Positions 42,711 to 53,960 of a stretch of DNA of 64,000 nucleotides are shown one piece after another. Source of the stretch: Phymatolithon calcareum (lineage: Eukaryota > Rhodophyta > Florideophyceae > Hapalidiales). The notes below the pieces were generated by a model. The model did not search any database. It was not told the DNA's origin and saw only the letters and a list, made by a program, of their open reading frames with translations. Made by a program: the position numbers and the translations under genes. The DNA is taken from positions 1,426,001 to 1,490,000 of the forward strand of contig OZ345365.1 of assembly GCA_977006965.1 (NCBI GenBank), read 5' to 3'. Numbering within the stretch: the stretch's first letter is position 1; every line of letters begins with the position of its first letter.

Positions 42711-43042
42711 AATAGAAATCAGAGATTTTTAAGTGTTCTGGACCAGATTTTCCCGCTAAATCGATTTCTGGTATTTGTTTTGGATGCAGGCACAGGAAAT
42801 ATGAATTAAGATTAATTTCTGTCGCGCTGCTAAAGGTTTGCGCGAAAACGGAACTCAAAGTTGAGCGCATTTGGATACTTAACGTTGAATCATAATACGT
42901 TCGCAGTGTGCGCAAGCAAGCACTGAACAATGAAGACAGCTTCTTTCGGATTTGGACACCGTTTCGGATTGCAACATTTTTCGGTCTTTTTTCAAACTCA
43001 TTGCTGGGAAATGAAATATCAATGGTCGCCCGGGCATGTCTC

Positions 43043-43962
43043 CAGGGATTGGGAGTTATATATTACTATTGTATTGGCAGGAAACGTCTAGCCGGAATAG
43101 CTATTGCAATAAGAGAACGTGAACCAAAATTTCTATTGGTATTGAAGTACCTTTTACAAAAACATGGTTACTTATCTAATACAACTTGCTGCTCAGCACA
43201 CTCCCCAGCACGCTCAGCAACGCGAGCGCTACTGATATCGGCCATCGCAGTATCGACGATTTGAAAATCCCAGTACCTTCGATTGACTTTCAAGAATAGC
43301 AAAGACTTGAAGAGCAGAGGAGTAATTCGCTTCCGATTATCCGCAAGGATGCAGCCGGCAAGTGAAAACAGTCGTTCGATTTCGGCAGAAGAACCAAGAA
43401 TAAATTTCAGATCCATGTAGGTCTGAGCAGGTTAACGATGACGACGCTTTCGCTACTTGAAAATTTCAGCCATCGACAAAGTATCATCTTTGTCTTCAGG
43501 TCCGCTTCCATGTTCCATCGTCTCAGACTGCATCTTCAGGTGCGCACATGCTGCCTTTTCTTCGTCCGTCATCGTCGCTACTTGTTTTCTCTGGATTTTG
43601 ATGACCTCCGCCTCGATGTTTGTCTTTAACGGTATCGGCTTGTTTTGTCATGAACGATTTGACGATAGACTCTAGTTTGGTTCTCGGGGCCATCTTTTCG
43701 AAGAGGACGGCACCAACAGAAGTGGATGACTGAAAGCGAGCAGAAATGTCAGTTTGTTTGACTCAATATCGTAATATCCTTGCAACGGTACAAAAGCAAC
43801 ACGTCATGTCTAGAAACGCTCACCAGAACGTATCAAATCTGCTAACAGATGTCCACTCGAATTTTTCAATAGGTATTGCAATAAAGATCTCTAGTTCAAT
43901 AACGCATCAATAGCAGTATATTTCAATATATAGCAATAACAGTAATTTAATCCAAATCCCTG
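43043..43962 (-). mobile_element. hAT element with truncated transposase
   Basis: The ends are CAGGGATTGGGAGTTATA (left) and, inverted, CAGGGATTTGGATTAAAT. They are flanked by CATGTCTC and CATGTCTG (43035-43042 and 43963-43970), an 8-bp duplication with one change. The 920-bp body holds only the end of a transposase gene. Confidence 0.88.
43168..43694 (-). pseudogene. hAT transposase C-terminal remnant
   Basis: The frame 43416-43168 contains the hAT dimerisation domain: SSAEIERLFSLAG, NRKRITPLLFKSLLFLKVN, RRYWD. Upstream, in shifted frames up to an ATG at 43694, come MAPRTKLESIVKSF and TDEEKAACAHLKMQ...LSMAEIFK. The catalytic core is missing. Frame changes and stops lie near 43420-43530. Confidence 0.85.
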
Positions 43963-43970
43963 CATGTCTG

Positions 43971-45432
43971 ATCGCTTGAAATGGGTTCTGATTCCTCATC
44001 CATTGAAGAAGACTAAGATTAAGACAGTCCACATTCTCAAAGTCAAGGAAGAAAACGCTGAGGATGACATTATAGACGCTCAGCAGCAAGAACCGAGCCA
44101 AAAGAGGCAAAGCGTGGTACCGCCCAGGCCTGCTTACAGTGTTCATCCTTGCCCATCTTAAACGCGAAACTCCTTCTTCATATGCTCCTCAGAAGGGCAA
44201 AAACGCTTCGATACAACCTTCAGAAGCTCTAAATGCCCTCTTCCGAGCAATCTCGTCTAAGTCTTGCAGGGCGCTTGGGACCATATATCGAACCGGAAAC
44301 TTGATGTCATCAAGCTCGACCGCGAGCAGAATACGTGCGCTCATTGGGTGCCAAGGTACAAGCGGAAGTTCTATGTCCATTTTAGGAACGATTTTACTCT
44401 CATTTGTGTAAACTTTGCACTCTAAACCGAGACTTCTTATCCGATAATAGGGTTGTAGGTCGTTATTCGAAGTACGATTGCGTGGCGGCGATATTTTCCC
44501 ACGTTAACCTGCCAGAAACGTGCTGCTTGGACGTCCGCTAAGCTGAGAAGAAAGGGGCGAAAAGAGACTACAGTGACAGAGCCTCGTCTTCATGGCAAGT
44601 GTTGACTTCGGCGCTGAGAGCGTTTTCTAGAAGTCTGCGAGGACGAAGAAGTATTTCCCCGGCACTTCTTCATCCAAAAAAAGGGATTACGGTGGACTAA
44701 TACCTCCGGCTGATTTCATTCAGAGTGTAATCAAGTGAATTAGTCGACATGTACTCTGCGCAGGATCGCTGGTCACCTCGGTCAAGATTATGTCGATACG
44801 ACGAATGACCAGAGAAAACTCGCTGTGTCAAAGAGATTTGAAGGCTAGATGGCCCACGTATTGGTAATTCAGTGCTGTCTTGCGGCCGCGTATGCCGGTA
44901 TAAGGCGCATCGCATGTGTGGATTTATACTTCGTTAGCGCTGACTATACAGATATTCAGCAAGTGCGCCTGTAGTTCATAGCGGCAATTTCTAGGTTGTT
45001 AGCTGGCTGTTATCTCTGGTGACCATGCAGAGTGTCAACAGCACATGACGGACGGAAGGTTTCGTGAAGTGCTGGGAGAGCAAGTCATTGAGAGCATTTG
45101 ACACGCTCATTACTTGTCGACGTTCAGTCGAGCGAGAGCGTACATTTGCATTCAAGAGCAGTGCTGGACGCCACATTGCTCCAAAGAAGAGTAAGAGGAT
45201 GGCTGTAAAGGTCATGATGACTTCTTTTATTGTGCAAAACAACTGCAGAGTTTGAAAATACTGGGCTTCGACTATTGTGTTCTCACAGAATACTACGCTT
45301 AATAGTGCCACAATATACATTGGCGACATTTCTACTGTTAGGAACTGCTTCACTAAGCATGCTGAAAACTTCTATGAGCTTGGCGCTGTTGATGCGCTTG
45401 ATAGCGAGTAACTTTCTTGAGCAGAAAATAAA
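43971..45432. other. Unrecognised region
   Basis: Short frames (43964-44161 +, Lys-rich; 44189-44380 -, 63 aa; 44991-45353 -, 120 aa with two hydrophobic stretches) have no recognised family. No repeat partner was noticed in the window. Confidence 0.3.
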
Positions 45433-45684
45433 TTGAATCGCAATTAAGTGGATTTATTGAGAAGGTACCATGTGTCTCAACGTGAGGAAAGTAGGCACCT
45501 TTCTTAGCATTCTACTACACTCGAAATTTCGGTTCCTTAATCAGAATTACTTAGTACCGCGTCGATGTCTCGGGCAACATTGGTCTCCTCCGCGGAGGTC
45601 CATGGTTTCCTTAGGATGATCTTCAGTATTCTAACTGCTCATTCTCCTTGACTGCCCATTTATTCTATTAACTTCGGCGTCAGA
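45433..45684 (-). repeat. LINE-Y 3' end fragment
   Basis: Nearly identical to 25937-26190 (gtggatttattgagaag, cgtgaggaaagt, cactcgaaatttcgg). It is cut off at ~45684, where an unrelated open frame (45685-45948) begins. Confidence 0.8.
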
Positions 45685-45949
45685 ATGAAATCACAAATTG
45701 TGAAATCAAGATCTGCAGTCCATCAGCCACCGCCGCAGACAATTATTACTCAAGACCATGACGACATTTTGGAGTCCTCAATTACTCGGAAGGCTAGTCA
45801 GAGTGGAAACGCCGTGTATTACATTGACCAGACTCATTCGAATCATCCCCTTTTTATTAGCACCCGCGCGACCACATTTGATAGGGTGTTTGTTAGGATG
45901 ATGGTACTTTTTGCAGCTCAACGCACTGAGCATCATGCGGAGTTTTAGC

Positions 45950-46228
45950 TGTTGCACAGTTTGAGAGATGAGAGTCAGGATGAAAGGTGAAAGGACTCTG
46001 CCTTTTCGTTTACTTCTAACTAGGCGGAGGATTATATTCTACTAGGGTGAGATACAAAGTAGGCGTTTTGGGTACATGCCAAAACGCGGGAAAACTTCAG
46101 CTCTCCAAATCGGTAGCATGAGCAAAAACATTCTCTAACGGGAACATTCTGCTGGGTTTCGGTTTGAATTCAAACCAGGAAGGGTGACAAGACTATCTCT
46201 GGATCTCCCAGATGTGTTGTGCGCAGCA
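45950..46228 (-). repeat. 3' LTR of the gypsy element
   Basis: Read on the minus strand it starts TGCTGCGC and ends TGCAACA (TG...CA). It is a partner of 50834-51112. The interior side is bordered by a purine-rich tract. Confidence 0.92.
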
Positions 46229-46241
46229 GTTCTCCTTCTCG
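46229..46241 (-). promoter_or_regulatory. Polypurine tract
   Basis: On the minus strand CGAGAAGGAGAAC lies directly upstream of the 3' LTR, the expected position of the plus-strand primer for reverse transcription. Confidence 0.6.
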
Positions 46242-46339
46242 AAAGAACAGCTTTGGTTAATTTGCGCGTGCAGCTGCTGCAAGATTTTGGTTTTTATGAG
46301 AGTCGAGGAAGTTATTCAACATGTCCCGAATATCTTCAA

Positions 46340-46490
46340 CTATAATATTGAACGGTTCCCACGTTGAGTCTTCATAGTCGAATCCGCGCCACTTGCATTG
46401 TACCTGGAACTGATCATCATCCGTGTTGAAACGGAGCCCGAGAATCTTGGTAACGGTGTTGTAGTGTGGCTAGTTGTGATCGATGGTATC
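46340..46490 (-). pseudogene. Integrase C-terminal chromodomain
   Basis: In the frame of 46464-46340 the minus strand encodes FQVQCKWRGFDYEDSTWEP, the classic chromodomain core (VKWKGY...STWEP). It follows an HYNTVTKILGLRF linker. Such domains direct chromovirus integration to marked chromatin. It is separated from the integrase core by a stop at ~46470. Confidence 0.85.
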
Positions 46491-46605
46491 CAATAGTTCC
46501 TCCGTAACGTCCAGCTTGTCGTCTTCGTAGAATCTGAGACGGTTTGCATGCATCAGGAAAGTTTTCGTTGTGATGAGATCCTCGCATTCAAAGATTTGAC
46601 CGGAA

Positions 46606-47487
46606 TCACCTCGCTTGATTTGGTACGGGCCTTTCCACTTGACACACAGCTTGCTTCCGTGGCGACCATGGCGGTCTCCGACGAGAACATAGTCCCCAAT
46701 ATCGAAAATCAGGCTGAACTTTGGTCATCTTGTTGGGACGGTTCACTTCTTGCTCGCGCTTTCTGGTTCGCTTCTCGGAAACATCGCGATGCAGGCTTTC
46801 ATGTGCCTTGGCCATGGATTTGATGCGCACAAGTCTCTGTGCCTTAATGAAATCAAGGCTTCTGCCCTGCTCAGAGCTTGAAGTCTGAGAGGTAATAGCA
46901 CGCAATGGATTTTCGGCAGTAATACCTGCAAACGCAGAAATGGGGGCATTATTGTCAAGACTTGGACACTTCGAGTGATTGAGAACACTCTGAATGATAC
47001 GTATCACAGCGGGCCATTCTGTTTGCTTCAGTCGAAATTCCGAAAGCAGTGCCCGTGTAGCGCGAATTGCTTCCTTGCATATTGACTCCACCGTTCCATT
47101 GTATTGCGGACGGTAGGGCGTTGTGAAATGATGGTGCGCATGCAAGACACGGTTGAGCCTGGACATTAGACGGTTCTTAAAATGCGCGCCTTAATCTGAG
47201 ATCCAGGTTTGTGACACACCAAAGTATGCAAACGACCTCATTTGCACATCAGCAATTGTTTCGCCGTCTGCGTCAACAAACGGCTCCAGCCATACAAACG
47301 AAGAAGCGTCGTCCGTAATAATCAGCAAGTACTTATACCCGACGTCGCTGTCCCCCATATAGAGAAAATCGAAGTGGATGATTTCATTCGGGGTGTCGGT
47401 GTAGCGTGTGTGCAAGCGGGCGAGGGATGCGTAATCCGCCACTGGTTTTCGTTTTGCTCTGCTTGAATCTCTGCAAGTGTCGGTCAT
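46606..47487 (-). pseudogene. Integrase core, frameshifted
   Basis: Frame 47487-47191 has HFDFLYMGDSDVGYKYLL with the first catalytic Asp and SFVWLEP; a second Asp follows in FGVSQTWISD. Frame 47166-46606 continues with PYRPQYNGTVESICKE, which holds the catalytic Glu. The DDE triad is complete, but a stop at 47191 and frame changes near 46740 break it. Confidence 0.88.
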
Positions 47488-47798
47488 GAAAAATTGGGAT
47501 TCACTTCTGGAGCCACCGGAGCCCGGAAAAGTGAGGCAATGCGTAGGTTAGTCTTTGCAGCACCGGGGGCTCCCCAGCGCGAGAGAAAGTCTGCCCAGAC
47601 GTTATCATCCCCCGTGATATGCACAGTATGGTAGTGGAATGAAGAAAGTTTCATCGACCAGCGCTCGATTTTGTTTGCAACATGCTTGGCGATATTAGCT
47701 TTCGTTGCTACAGGATCAAATATAAAGGTTAAGTTCTTGTGGTCGGTGTATAACCAGAATCCTTCTGGTTGTAGAAGCATGTAGTCAAGTCGAGTCAC
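47484..47798 (-). pseudogene. RNase H-like domain
   Basis: The frame reads GFWLYTDHKNLTFIFDP and then HVANKIERWSMKLSSF, the usual RNase H tail of gypsy polymerases. HITGDDNVWADFLSRW (DNxxADxLSR) follows. The connection to RT is broken near 47830-47940. Confidence 0.88.
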
Positions 47799-47941
47799 GG
47801 ACTCGACTATCGCAAACGCCTCTTTTTAGGCTGTCGACCAGCGAGCAGAGCTGCACTTGAATGATCCGGACAAAAATGAAAGAGGCGCGTGGTGCTGTTC
47901 AGAGAATGGGATATCCTTCTGGTCAGGTGGGATTTGCGTAA

Positions 47942-49048
47942 CTACTGCGCCCCAATGCTCCTCAGATGCGTCTGTAGCAAGCACAGTAGTTTCGTTGAAT
48001 CCGGGTGTGCGAGTGTTGCCGCGCTGTACAGGGCCTCCTTGACATTTTCAAATGCCTGTCGATGTGCAGCGTTCCATAAATCCGAGTTAAGTATCACGCG
48101 AGCCACTGATCTTTTCGTTCGCTTCCCCGCCGTAGTGTAGACATTTTCCAGTACGGCAGATAGCGGAGATATAAGGTCATTGAATGATGGAATAGCAGAG
48201 CGCATCCAGTAAGCCGCACAGACAAACTGCTGCAAATCAGCTCCATTTCCAGGCTTTCTCATGTCCAGAAGTGCAGATAGCGGTTTAGGGTCAAGACGGA
48301 CTCCATTCTTGTCAATGAGCCGCCCACACCACTTGACAGACAGGAGGAATATCTTGCACTTCTTTGAGTGAAGTTTGAGCATATGCTTACGGCAGATTGA
48401 GAAAAGACCTCTCAGGACTTCAATTAGCTTTTCAGGTGTCTTTCCATGTAGCAGAAGGTCGTCAATCCACTGCAAAATATTATCTCGAATCGGAGAGCAA
48501 ATTTCTTGTACAGTGCTTTGAAAGTATTCCACTGCGTCAACTTGACCGTGATGTAGGCGTGTAGGGCTGTACACGCCATCCGGGCAGAGGAAACTTAAGA
48601 TTTCCTCCGATGCTTTCCTGAGTGGAAACTGCCAATAGCCATGGCATAGATCCATGGACGCGTAGCATGTTTCGCCAGCAAGCTCGGAAAGTACAACTTC
48701 CAAATTGGGAAGGGGCCAGATGATGGGATCAGTCTGCCAGTTGACCGCGCGCAGGTCGATTGTGAATCGGAACTGTTCCGGTCCTGATTTTGGAATGAAA
48801 AGAGGGGAAGATGCCCACGTGCTGTTTGGATTACGGTAGATGACACCTAGATCTTCCAGCTCTTTGACGTTTCGGCGAAGAAAATCGCGCTGACCGGGTG
48901 AGTATCGCCGAATCTTGGAACGCACAGGTCGAGCCTCCGGCTTGAGGGTGATAGTCATAGGCGATACATTAGCGGGAGAGTCCGCTCCCATTTTGTTCCG
49001 AAAAATGTCTGCGAAATCCAAAACTAGCTCCCTGCACATTTCGTGCAA
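47942..49048 (-). CDS. Reverse transcriptase domain of the gypsy element
   Basis: Open over 368 codons. The RT motifs are present in order: ELEDLGVI, FRFTIDLRAVN, YASMDLCHGYWQFPL (first Asp), FSPTRLHHG-like, and QWIDDLLLHG, where WIDD replaces the more common YxDD. LHSKKCKIFLLSVKWCGRLID, the connection region (LQQFVCAAYWMRSAIP) and the start of RNase H (HPDSTKLL) follow. WIDD keeps both catalytic Asp residues. The frame ends with a stop at 47942 inside the original polyprotein. Confidence 0.92.
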   Translation of the reverse strand: MHEMCRELVLDFADIFRNKMGADSPANVSPMTITLKPEARPVRSKIRRYSPGQRDFLRRNVKELEDLGVIYRNPNSTWASSPLFIPKSGPEQFRFTIDLRAVNWQTDPIIWPLPNLEVVLSELAGETCYASMDLCHGYWQFPLRKASEEILSFLCPDGVYSPTRLHHGQVDAVEYFQSTVQEICSPIRDNILQWIDDLLLHGKTPEKLIEVLRGLFSICRKHMLKLHSKKCKIFLLSVKWCGRLIDKNGVRLDPKPLSALLDMRKPGNGADLQQFVCAAYWMRSAIPSFNDLISPLSAVLENVYTTAGKRTKRSVARVILNSDLWNAAHRQAFENVKEALYSAATLAHPDSTKLLCLLQTHLRSIGAQ

Positions 49049-49205
49049 ATGAGAGGGAAGTCCAGATTCAATAGCGTCCAGATATCATTAATTCCAAATC
49101 CTGCAAGACTTCAGAACTGTCACTGCGTCCTTCGAGCGCGCCTCCTATGTCAATACTAGATTCGTCTGGCCCATCGGCGTAAAGCTCCGGAGCGGGATCT
49201 GAACC

Positions 49206-49720
49206 TTAAGCAGTTGCCGATGAACGAAGAAGAAGCTGCGCAAGGCGCCCAAGAATTAGAGGGAGGGTTTCCGTGGACGTTGAAAACATTTCAGGAGAAA
49301 ACGCAATGTGAGAAAAATCAGAGTCATGGAATGTGGCGCGAACATTTGCCAGGTGATCCTCCAAGTTAAATCCAATACTGTTGAGTAGTGGGCGCGAAGT
49401 GAGAACTTCTGGCATTCCTCATCGAAAACAAGGACTTGAATGTTGCGCATGCGTAAGGGCCCTGCTCGAGTTGTAAGCGTCGTAGAGATGCGTGCCTTTC
49501 GATTGGACCAAACAGTATTTGGAGTGTCTCCGTCTTTGCTGGACATCGCAAGGTCAAATGGAATAGGTTCCTTGAGAGGTAGAACCGGAATGAAAATTCC
49601 CGCGTTGGCACATAGCTCCAGATGAGAAACAGACAATGCAGACACATCGGCACCAGAGTAACCATTGATGGTGAATTTGACTTAATCAGCAAGAAGGGCT
49701 GAAATACGTCCACCTGGAGT
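49206..49720 (-). pseudogene. Retropepsin-like protease region
   Basis: The minus frame near 49645 gives YSGADVSALS, resembling the DSGAxxS active-site motif. The text around it fits an aspartic protease (ARISTTL, IQVLVFDEEC). Overlapping frames 49256-49645 and 49366-49713 show a frameshift near 49400. Confidence 0.6.
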
Positions 49721-49848
49721 GAGTTTTACTTCCTCGGGGTTTTCAGACAAGCGGACAGCTGTTTTATGATAGCAGATTTTGGGGTATTCGCCTTCTTTTT
49801 TTGTTTTCGTTCATCATAGAATACTTTTAGAAGCTCTTTGGCCTTTTC

Positions 49849-50766
49849 TTAGTTTGTCTTGGGGCAATCCCGAACATAGTGATTCTCATCACACTCATCT
49901 GTGTTGAGAAAGGGCGGAAGGGGCTTAGTATTTCCAGTATCGGTTCCGTTCTTCTTCTGCGCACTGCTCGCGCGCGAAACATCTCCTCTGCCATTTGACG
50001 TCCGCGATGGCGTCCGTGACGGTGTAAAAAAGTCTGACCGTGTTTGCTGTATGGAGGGAGTGCGCGAATATTTTAGATTACCGGTATTTCGCGGTGTGCG
50101 CTCCGGTGTCCTCGTGTACGCACTGATCGATACAAATGATTCCAAAGCCACAGCCTACTGAACAACATATTTGTAGAGCGGCTTCCATTCCTTTCGTAAG
50201 GACTTCTTTTCCATCTGGAGATCATTTTCCACCTTATTTCGCAGTAGATCCGGTTTGAGGAGGTCGATAATATGGCCCACAGCAACTTATGGGTTATGAT
50301 CAATCAAATTTTCCATGTTGCGCCCCCGCAAGAAGGTGCGATAGTCGGTGAACAATCTGATGATGCGAAGCTTTGCGTCTGGGTCATGCACATTTATGCG
50401 CACGCCCGACTTTACTACAGCAGAAAGCTGCTCGGGTGTGAGATTCTGCAGCGCGGTGCTTTCGCTTTTGTTGAACCAGTTGAGGAGAATATCGTCAGAT
50501 AGTTCGTCTGTGGTCGTGACGGATTCTCCGAATTCTTCGAAAGCAATAAGGGACAAGAGAAGATCATTATCTATTGAAGATTTCAGTGGCATGGGCTGCA
50601 TAGTGCTACCGCCTGCCTGAATGTCCTTGAAACTGCGAAGGTATCGTTCACGGTCACGAAGAAATATGTGAGTGTTCTTCTGACCAATTTGTCGGAGAAC
50701 ACGGTGTGAGAAAGGGCCGATAAATGGCTGTCCCGCATGAGGACCATTGCTTTCTCCAGGAGCCAT
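49849..50766 (-). pseudogene. Gag region
   Basis: The frame 50766-50287 begins MAPGESNGPHAGQP, 68 bases inside the 5' LTR. The second part, 50151-49849, is Ser/Thr/Arg-rich and ends near a defective zinc knuckle (CDENHYVRDC; one Cys of CCHC missing). At least one frameshift lies between 50287 and 50151. Confidence 0.75.
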
Positions 50767-50833
50767 GATGAATGACGGAAAAAAATTTTAGTGGAAGAGG
50801 TAGATTACCTCCAAAGCAAGTGATCACTTTATA

Positions 50834-51112
50834 TGTTGCACAGGTTGAGAGATGAGAGTCAGGATGAAAGGTGAAAGGACTCTGCCTTTTCGTTTACTTC
50901 TAACTAGGCGGAGGATTATATACTACTAGGGTGAGATACAAAATAGGCGTTTTGGGTACATGCCAAAACGCGGGAAAACTTCAGCTCTCCAAATCGGTAG
51001 CATGAGCAAAAACATTCTCTAACGGGAACATTCAGCTGGGTTTCGGTTTGAATTCAAACAAGGAAGGGCGACAAGACTATCTCTGGATCGCACAGATATG
51101 CTCTGCGCAGCA
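50834..51112 (-). repeat. 5' LTR of the gypsy element
   Basis: Partner of 45950-46228 with the same ends. The primer-binding site just inside (minus strand, left of 50834) does not match a tRNA tail that I recognise. Confidence 0.92.
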
Positions 51113-52604
51113 GGAGCTTATGGGAAAGCTTGAGAATATTCAAATGTGATGATTTTGTTACAGGGGTCGTCACATGGCCAGAACGAAAAGGAGGATACAT
51201 CAGTCTTAGAGAAAATTGTCTTAGTCGCACAGGTAAGTCTTTCGTGATTATTCGTCTGTTTTTCTGGTTATTTTCTTTGAGTTGCACCGAATCTAACGTA
51301 GCATGCGTCTAGTGGCAAGGAATACATCCGGCTTAACGCCAGTTTGGCTCTGCATCCCAGTTCAAATGGCCTGTGATTCTTTGATGTGTCATCTAATGCT
51401 CAGTGTCATATGGTGCAGGAAGCGCTAAAGTTCTGACTCGGCCACAGTGCGCAGAATAATCTTGATGCCGAGCAGGTTAAGATTTTTTCAAGAGTTTTCC
51501 CGAAGAAGAAAGATGATGGGATGTCTCTTACTGTTCTTTCCACTATCATGAAAGGCCTAAATAGAGCCAACGACGCTATGGTGCGATGTATTGTACGTTT
51601 TGCACATTCGTCGATCATCATGGTGAGACTGCAGTTCACATACTCTAACTTCACTCGATTTCTTATTGGAGAAAGAGGACTTTTTCGCAAGCCATCCTTT
51701 CGAGTCTGATCTAAGAAGAAGAAGTGCGGCAGGTCGAGACCAGAAATCGAAGGCAGCGGTGGACTTAATTGCCAAAGTAACTTATTTATCGGACCCCTCA
51801 TTCAACCGTGCCTGGATGTGAGCGTGATACGGTGCTCAAAACGGTACAAGAGCATGTGCTATTTCTGCGCAAGACAAAATTGCTCGTCTGGTAGATCGAA
51901 AAATTATCTTGCCCGGGCACTTTGTTATTCAGACATGGACTAACCAAGAGAATCCGTCCGACTGCTCAAATTATGAGATTAATGTTATAGAAAGATTCGT
52001 GAATGAAACAGACGGGGGCTGTGGGACTATGAACATGGCACACAGAAATCCTTGGGCTAATCAAGTAATGGAAGTGAATGATTTACTTGTGCGCGCTTTG
52101 TTTTCGTCTACATTGGCGCAAAGACATACATTTGTTTTGAGTATGGGGAAGCTTGTTATTAGGATCACTCTCGCCCCTGAGTTGCTTTCGCACTTTCATG
52201 TGATGGCGACCACTTGCGGAGCACTACCAGACGGAACTTCTGAGGAAATCTCTGGTTATAGAAATGGACTGATGGGAAAAGTCAGTTCTCACTTTTCCAG
52301 GACAGAGCTCCTTTTCGAACATCTCTAGTTACGTTTTCTGAATCAAGGGCCTCGACAGGTTATTTCACTGAGCTAGTTTTTTCTCCAATTCATATTCGAA
52401 ATCGTTGCCAACAAGAATATCAGCTCTTTAACATCTTCTTGCAGCAGTTGAAGTAAACTTGAACCCCTCAACAGAGAAAAACCTCTCGTTTCTCCTTTCC
52501 TCAAGATTTTCAGGAACAGATGTTATTGGCTCCGTCACGGAAAATCGGTCCGAAAAGTCGTCCATATCTACAACTAGGACAAGTAAGCAACGAATAAGTG
52601 TCTT
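51113..52604. other. Unrecognised region with broken ORFs
   Basis: Frames at 51115-51312 (reading SLWESLRIF..., with a GTAAGT donor at ~51233), 51521-51709 and 51909-52328 (+, 139 aa, MPGHFVIQTWTNQENPSD...) look coding in composition but match nothing I know. They may be exons of one damaged gene, possibly the one entered by the gypsy element. Confidence 0.35.
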
Positions 52605-52944
52605 TGGTGTGCAATCCAAGATGACATCTCCTTCTTCTTCTTTCTTTCTTTCTTTTACTGCGAGATTTCTCGAAGCTGATGGAACAACTCCGCATCCTTA
52701 CGGCTCTAGTAGACATTAACAGACACGAGTGGTACTTGATGTCACAACAGCTGTCTAAGCTGCACAAGGTGCAGACCATGTTCCAGCCTAACATCCATAT
52801 CGCTAAGCAGCCAATCTTCATTCGCCGTCCTTCAAAGGGATGCCCGGGTTGGAAACCATCTAGGACGTTCACGGTAGCTAATCATCTCTCTGCCTTCTTT
52901 CATTTCCTTCTGTCTTCTCTCTCAGCTTCCTTGAGCGTTGCGGC
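52605..52944 (-). repeat. LINE-Y' 3' end, cut by the hAT element
   Basis: It has a ctttctttctttc tail (~52640), then the Y' UTR (52680-52860) and further element sequence up to the hAT insertion. It resumes at 53953 with gcggcacaccac...gggcggaatccatg, matching the inverted copy at 31905-31945. Confidence 0.75.
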
Positions 52945-53952
52945 CAGGGATCGGAACAATGCCAATGCAAGCGATTGGAGAAAAAGATGCAATACCCAAT
53001 GCGGAGGGCGTCTCACACGGCGATGCAATGCGAATTGCAATACTGGTAGTCGTAAAAATCCTAATTGCAATGATCTCGGGCGATGAATATCATTTAATGG
53101 TCATGTAAAGCACTACAACAGAAACAGCCACACATTCACGGCACTACAAAGCCCAGCTACAAGAAACAAAGCACTCTCATTAGACACTATACAACATTTC
53201 TACGTTAATTTCATGGTCTCTCAAGCGCGCTTTCGCAATTTCCGAACGATTCCCGGTGATAGCTTTGCATACAAGCTCCGCGTCCCAAAAGCTCTTGTTA
53301 ACTTTCAAGAATACTAGCGCTTCGAACAGTTGAGGAGTCATCCTCCGCCTGTTCTCGGTTAGAAAGTATTTCGAAATACTCCAGAGGCGCTCTACCTCTG
53401 CAACCAAACCCATGACAAAATCACAGTTGACATAGTCTTCCACCCGTCCTCCAATTTTACGTCGCTTAGCAAGGCACTGTACCATGGACGGGGTCTCCGT
53501 CGAAATGTCCTCTTCCAAATGAGTAACAATTTCGTTAATCGACTTAGCTTTCAGAGTTGACACTGCGTCCCTTTCTTCTTCGGAAAGATCATTGGAGCGA
53601 CCTCGTTGAATCTTCAACACGCCAGATTCGAACATCTGATAAGGGTTTGCCTTACATATACTGTTATCACGTGGAGTCGACAGTGACGTTGTAAGGAAAT
53701 AGCCAGCCGGGCATAATCAATGAAAGTGTGCCTTACATGTACTTTTGCCGGGATGTCGACGATTCGTGATCAGATGGCGCAGGACTGGTATGTAGTTAGG
53801 GTACCTAAATTAGTGTAGACACTTCAGCAATCGGTATTGAAATCACCAAAGATGGCGCAATGCAACTTGCATTGCTGCAGAATGACCCAGTCTTCGATTT
53901 CTATTGAGGATTGCAATTCATTGCAATGTCAATCCATTTTAACCGACCCCTG
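52945..53952 (-). mobile_element. hAT element with truncated transposase
   Basis: The ends are CAGGGATCGGAACAATGCC and, inverted, CAGGGGTCGGTTAAAATGG. They are flanked by a perfect 8-bp duplication GTTGCGGC (52937-52944 and 53953-53960). The uninterrupted site exists at ~31930. Subterminal ATTGCAAT motifs are shared with 9945-10498. Confidence 0.94.
53180..53635 (-). pseudogene. hAT transposase C-terminal part, 151 aa
   Basis: The open frame ends with the hAT dimerisation domain: VMGLVAEVERLWSISKYFL, NRRRMTPQLFEALVFLKVN, KSFWD. The catalytic N-terminal two-thirds are missing, so the element depends on an external transposase. Upstream residues (LAKRRKIGGRVEDYVN) match the linker seen in the 43-kb element. 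Confidence 0.88.
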
Positions 53953-53960
53953 GTTGCGGC

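Larger units (their letters stand above)
45950..51112 (-). mobile_element. Ty3/gypsy retrotransposon with chromodomain, full length
   Basis: Two 279-bp LTRs bound a 4.6-kb interior encoding gag, protease, reverse transcriptase, RNase H, integrase and a chromodomain, in the Ty3/gypsy order on the minus strand. The LTRs differ at roughly a dozen sites (~96% identical), so the insertion is not recent. Every gene has frameshifts except the RT block. No clean 5-bp target duplication is present (TTAGC against GGAGC). Confidence 0.95.

Noticed and set aside
46606-46823. Plus-strand frames across the gypsy element (e.g. 46548-46823, 47242-47466, 49440-49625, 49901-50161)
   Set aside because: They are mirror frames of the minus-strand polyprotein.
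45945-51117. 5-bp target duplication of the gypsy element
   Set aside because: TTAGC and GGAGC share only three bases; I do not claim a duplication.
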